A model generated the notes under the pieces. That model worked only from the letters and a program-made list of their open reading frames with translations. It was not told the DNA's origin and did no database searches. This document shows positions 61,112 to 64,000 of a stretch of 64,000 nt of DNA, piece by piece. This DNA comes from Bog-257 sp963805985 (lineage in GTDB: Bacteria > Acidobacteriota > Terriglobia > Terriglobales > Acidobacteriaceae). The DNA lies in assembly GCA_963805985.1 (NCBI GenBank), contig CAWDWG010000005.1:372001-436000 (forward strand), in the 5' to 3' direction. The stretch's first letter is position 1; each line of letters begins with the position of its first letter. Position numbers and translations under genes: made by a program.

Positions 61112-61735
61112 ATGCTCAAGTACGCACAACAGGCCCGTGTGATCAGAGTGGTGTCGACTCGTCTGCCTACGGTCTTTGGAGTGTTCGAGCTGATCGGCTT
61201 TGAACGCGCCAAGGTTGGCACCACACAGAGTGAGACCGCGTTTGTTATCACATGTGGCGATTTGCAAACCGGAGCGCCTCTACTGCGCATGCATTCGCAG
61301 TGCTTAACCGGCGAAGTACTCGGATCTCTCCGCTGTGATTGCCGAGGGCAGTTGGAACTTGCAATAGCCAGCATTGCGGAAGAAGGATCGGGGTTGGTCA
61401 TCTACGAACATCAGGAGGGTCGTGGCATAGGGCTGATGGCAAAACTAAAAGCCTACGCATTGCAGGACAAGGGACTGGATACGGTCGAAGCTAACCACGT
61501 TCTAGGTTTCGATGCGGACTGCCGCGATTTCAGCTTTGCGGTCTCTATCCTGCACGACCTGAAAATCCGGCGGGTCCGTCTGCTGTCCAACAACCCGCAG
61601 AAAGTGCAGGCGCTGGCGAACGGTGGAATCGAAGTTATCGAACGGATCGCCTGCGAAGCACCGTCGAATCCGTACGCGTTGCCGTACCTGCGAACCAAGA
61701 AGGAAAAAATGGGGCATTCACTAACGGTTATATGA
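61112..61735 (+). CDS. ribA: GTP cyclohydrolase II
   Basis: A 207-residue enzyme that opens GTP to the first riboflavin precursor, with loss of formate and pyrophosphate. The zinc ligands Cys64, Cys75 and Cys77 are in HSQCLTGEVLGSLRCDC. GLVIYEHQEGRGIGLMAKLKAYALQD holds the conserved catalytic and GTP-binding residues. The C-terminus VRLLSNNPQKVQAL is typical. No RibB domain is fused and no other rib gene is near. The start at 61112 gives the usual length; an upstream in-frame GTG is possible. It could be a second copy, paralogous to a fused ribBA elsewhere. Confidence 0.92.
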   Translation: MLKYAQQARVIRVVSTRLPTVFGVFELIGFERAKVGTTQSETAFVITCGDLQTGAPLLRMHSQCLTGEVLGSLRCDCRGQLELAIASIAEEGSGLVIYEHQEGRGIGLMAKLKAYALQDKGLDTVEANHVLGFDADCRDFSFAVSILHDLKIRRVRLLSNNPQKVQALANGGIEVIERIACEAPSNPYALPYLRTKKEKMGHSLTVI

Positions 61736-61823
61736 GCGCTGAGCGATTGGCTATGGCCGGGAAGATAACTTCAGCCGGCGATCTGACAGGTATCCAAATA
61801 TCAAGAAAAGGAGTGTCTTAAGT

Positions 61824-63556
61824 ATGAGCAACAAGAGAGTAGCGGATCTGGTGACAGAGGTCCTCGCCGAAGCCGGGGTTAGGAGAATCTATGGCCTTTC
61901 CGGTGACTCCCTTAACGGCATCACCGACTCGATTCGCCTAAGGAAGGACATCGAGTGGATCCATGTGCGACATGAGGAGACAGCAGCTTTTGCCGCGGGG
62001 GCCGAAGCGCACCTGACCGGAAGTTTGGCGGTGTGCGCCGGGAGCTGCGGTCCGGGAAATCTGCACTTGATCAACGGCCTTTACGATTGCCAACGCAATC
62101 GTGTTCCCGTGCTTGCCATTGCCGCACAGATTCCCAGCGGCGAATTGGGCAGCACCTACTTCCAGGAAACCCATCCTGAACATCTCTTCGCGCAATGCAG
62201 TCATTACTGTGAGCTGGTTTCCGAAGTCAGTCAGATGCCGCGGATGCTCGAAATCGCCATGCAGACGGCGATCTCCAAGCGGGGCGTTTCGGTTATTGCG
62301 CTGCCGGGTGACATTGCCATGAAGGAGGCCGCTATCCATCACCCGCGGGTGCATTACCATGAGCCGGCGCCCACGGTTTGTCCCTCCGAAGAAGAACTCA
62401 ACATCCTTGCGGACCTGCTGAATCGGTCGAAGAAGGTCACCATCCTTGGTGGCGCAGGCTGCGCAGGGGCTCACGCCGAGCTGATCGAATTCGCCGGCAA
62501 ACTGCAGGCGCCTATCGTGCACGCTATGCGTGGCAAGGAATTTATCGAGTACGACAATCCGTATGACGTCGGCATGACCGGCCTGCTCGGATTCTCCTCC
62601 GGCTACTTCGCCATGATGAACTGCGATGTACTGGTAATGCTGGGAACGGACTTTCCTTATCAGCCGTTCTTTCCCAAGGACGCAACTATCGTTCAAATCG
62701 ACCTTCGCGGAGAACAGATCGGCCGCCGCAGCAAGGTTGACTTTGGTTTCGTTGGTGACACCAGGAGCACGCTTCGGGCATTGCTGCCGAAGCTAAGGCA
62801 AAATCCGAACGAGACACATTTGAAGGAGATCCGTTGCGCACTATCGCAAGACGCGCAAAGGTCTGGATGAGCACGCAACCGGAAGGGCCGGGCAGAAGCC
62901 TATCCACCCGCAATATCTTACGCGCGTGCTCGATCAGCTCGCCGCCAAGGACGCGATCTTTCACCTGTGACGTAGGAAGTCCGACGATGTGGGCCGCGCG
63001 CTACCTGACCATGAACGGCAAGCGCCGGCTGCTCGGTTCCTTCAACCATGGGTCGATGGCAAATGCGCTTCCTCAAGCCATTGGCGCCCAGGTCACCTAT
63101 CCCGACCGGCAAATAATCGCGATGTCTGGCGATGGTGGGATCGCAATGCTCATGGGCGATCTGCTGACCCTGCGGCAACACGAACTGCCGGTGAAGGTGA
63201 TCGTGTACAGGAACGACGCATTGGCCTTTGTCGAGCTGGAGATGAAGGCTGCCGGTGTGCTGGACTTCACCACCGATCTGCGCAATCCCGACTTCGCAAA
63301 AATTGCGCAGGGAGCGGGACTGCTCGGATTGAAGGCCGACACAGCAGACCAGGTTGAACCCGCAATTGCGCAAGCGCTTGCTTATGACGGCCCGGCATTG
63401 GTCGAGGTTGCGGTTGCCCGGCAGGAGCTCTCGATGCCGCCGACTATCACCTACGAGGAGGCAAAGGGTTTCAGCCTGTACATGCTGAAAGCCGTTCTCA
63501 ATGGGCGCGGCGATGAAGTGATCGATCTCGCCAAAGTCAACCTGTTTCACTACTGA
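61824..63556 (+). pseudogene. poxB: pyruvate oxidase/dehydrogenase (quinone) PoxB-like, double frameshift
   Basis: A thiamine-diphosphate enzyme of about 577 residues, in three frames. Frame 1 (61824 to about 62835) has VRHEETAAFAAGAEAHLTG, GSCGPGNLHLINGLYDCQRNRVPVL and STYFQETHPEHLFAQCSHYCELVS, very close to E. coli PoxB. A second frame carries HYRKTRKGLDEHATG and QPKPIHP-like sequence up to KDAIF near 62958. The third frame then runs TCDVGSPTMWAARYL, NHGSMANALPQAIGAQ and GDGGIAMLMGDLL (TPP motif) to the PoxB-like tail GRGDEVIDLAKVNLF. One extra T at about 62958 explains the second shift. The start has AAGGAGTG upstream. PoxB turns pyruvate into acetate and CO2 with quinone as acceptor. Confidence 0.85.
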
Positions 63557-63570
63557 AGCCGAGGTGCGCG

Positions 63571-64000
63571 ATGACTACCACGCCAATCACGACCGCTGCC
63601 GTGCCGCGAGCAACCAGTACCTCGCAGACGCGAGCCTTCCAGATCGCCTGGGGGCTCGCGATGTGTTTCTACTTTCTCGAATATGCGTCGAGGTCCGCGC
63701 CGGCGGTCATGATCCCCGAGCTCACGCAGGCGTTCGGCATGACCGCCGTCGGCGTCAGCGCGATTCTCGGCACCTACTATTACACCTACTCCGTCACCAG
63801 CCTCATCGCCGGTGGCGCGCTCGATCGCGTCGGCGCCAAGAAAGCTGTGCCGATTGGCATTTTCATTTTGGCGATGGGATGCCTCCTGTTCAGCGTCCCT
63901 ACCACGACTGCGGCATATACAGGAAGACTGCTTCAGGGCGCGGGTTCCGCTTTTGCCTTCACCGGCGCAGTCTATCTTGCTGTGCACGGCTTTTCGGCTC
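63571..64000 (+). CDS. MFS transporter, N-terminal part
   Basis: The frame opens at ATG 63571 and runs off the right edge (143 codons). It reads FQIAWGLAMCFYFLEYASRSAPAVMIPELTQAFGMTAVGVSAILGTYYYTYSVTSLIAGGALDRVGAKKAVPIGIFILAMGCLLF, with the MFS loop motif GGALDRVGAKKAVPIG between helices 2 and 3. At least four helices are visible. It lies 14 bp after the poxB-like gene and may be co-transcribed. The substrate is not known; an organic acid would fit the neighbour, but this is a guess. Confidence 0.85.
   Translation, partial: MTTTPITTAAVPRATSTSQTRAFQIAWGLAMCFYFLEYASRSAPAVMIPELTQAFGMTAVGVSAILGTYYYTYSVTSLIAGGALDRVGAKKAVPIGIFILAMGCLLFSVPTTTAAYTGRLLQGAGSAFAFTGAVYLAVHGFSA

Overview
The window looks like a chromosomal segment of an Acidobacteriota (Terriglobia, Koribacter-like) bacterium. 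The evidence is high GC, two orphan ABC permeases of the duplicated acidobacterial type (ADOP), a VWA protein of the acidobacterial type, a beta-propeller sensor kinase, and many small palindromic repeats between genes. This placement is inference from gene content.

Layout. 0-10 kb: the end of a four-helix-bundle protein, trpE, an A-type Fe-S carrier, an Ada repair/regulator protein, a HAD hydrolase, a TIGR01777 epimerase, a methyltransferase, a VWA protein, a PfkB kinase and an RsbU-like phosphatase. 10-20 kb: a lipoprotein, a SolA-like flavin oxidase, and a complete RND efflux operon (permease, fusion protein, outer-membrane factor) divergent from a TetR gene with a palindromic operator between them. 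20-24 kb: an SDR, a bacteriohemerythrin, a coiled-coil/HTH-like protein, a decayed IS1-family transposase and a zinc-ribbon protein with a TTG start. 24-32 kb: central metabolism, with sucCD, ndk, a tautomerase-like protein, a Tat-exported amidase and ptb-buk. 32-38.5 kb: two ADOP permeases around a small secreted beta-rich protein. 38.66 kb: tRNA-Ser(UGA), followed by an FAD monooxygenase of lower GC and a cNMP/Trx/TrxR-type fusion.

42.5-46.2 kb is an Mla-type lipid-transport operon (STAS, permease, ATPase, MCE protein, lipoprotein) with a previously uncalled 59-residue gene at its end. 46.5-51.5 kb holds a frame-disrupted exported protein and a tripartite EmrA-EmrB-TolC operon. 51.8-60.8 kb is a dense signalling block: a five-PAS sigma-54 activator, a STAS-like protein, a NarL response regulator, a propeller histidine kinase and a second sigma-54 activator. 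Two of its promoter regions share a repeated element of about 40 bp. The window ends with ribA (GTP cyclohydrolase II), a poxB-like gene broken by two frameshifts, and the start of an MFS transporter.

Five loci (the IS1-family transposase, mlaD, the 46.5-47.2 kb gene, emrB and poxB) carry apparent frameshifts. The four non-IS cases all lie right of 43 kb, which points to draft-sequence indels or real decay. I found no CRISPR array, rRNA or recognisable defence system. The most unusual items are the shared regulatory element of the signalling block, the repeat-encoded N-terminus of the RND outer-membrane factor, the flavoprotein fusion lacking its redox cysteines, and the small Mla-linked gene.
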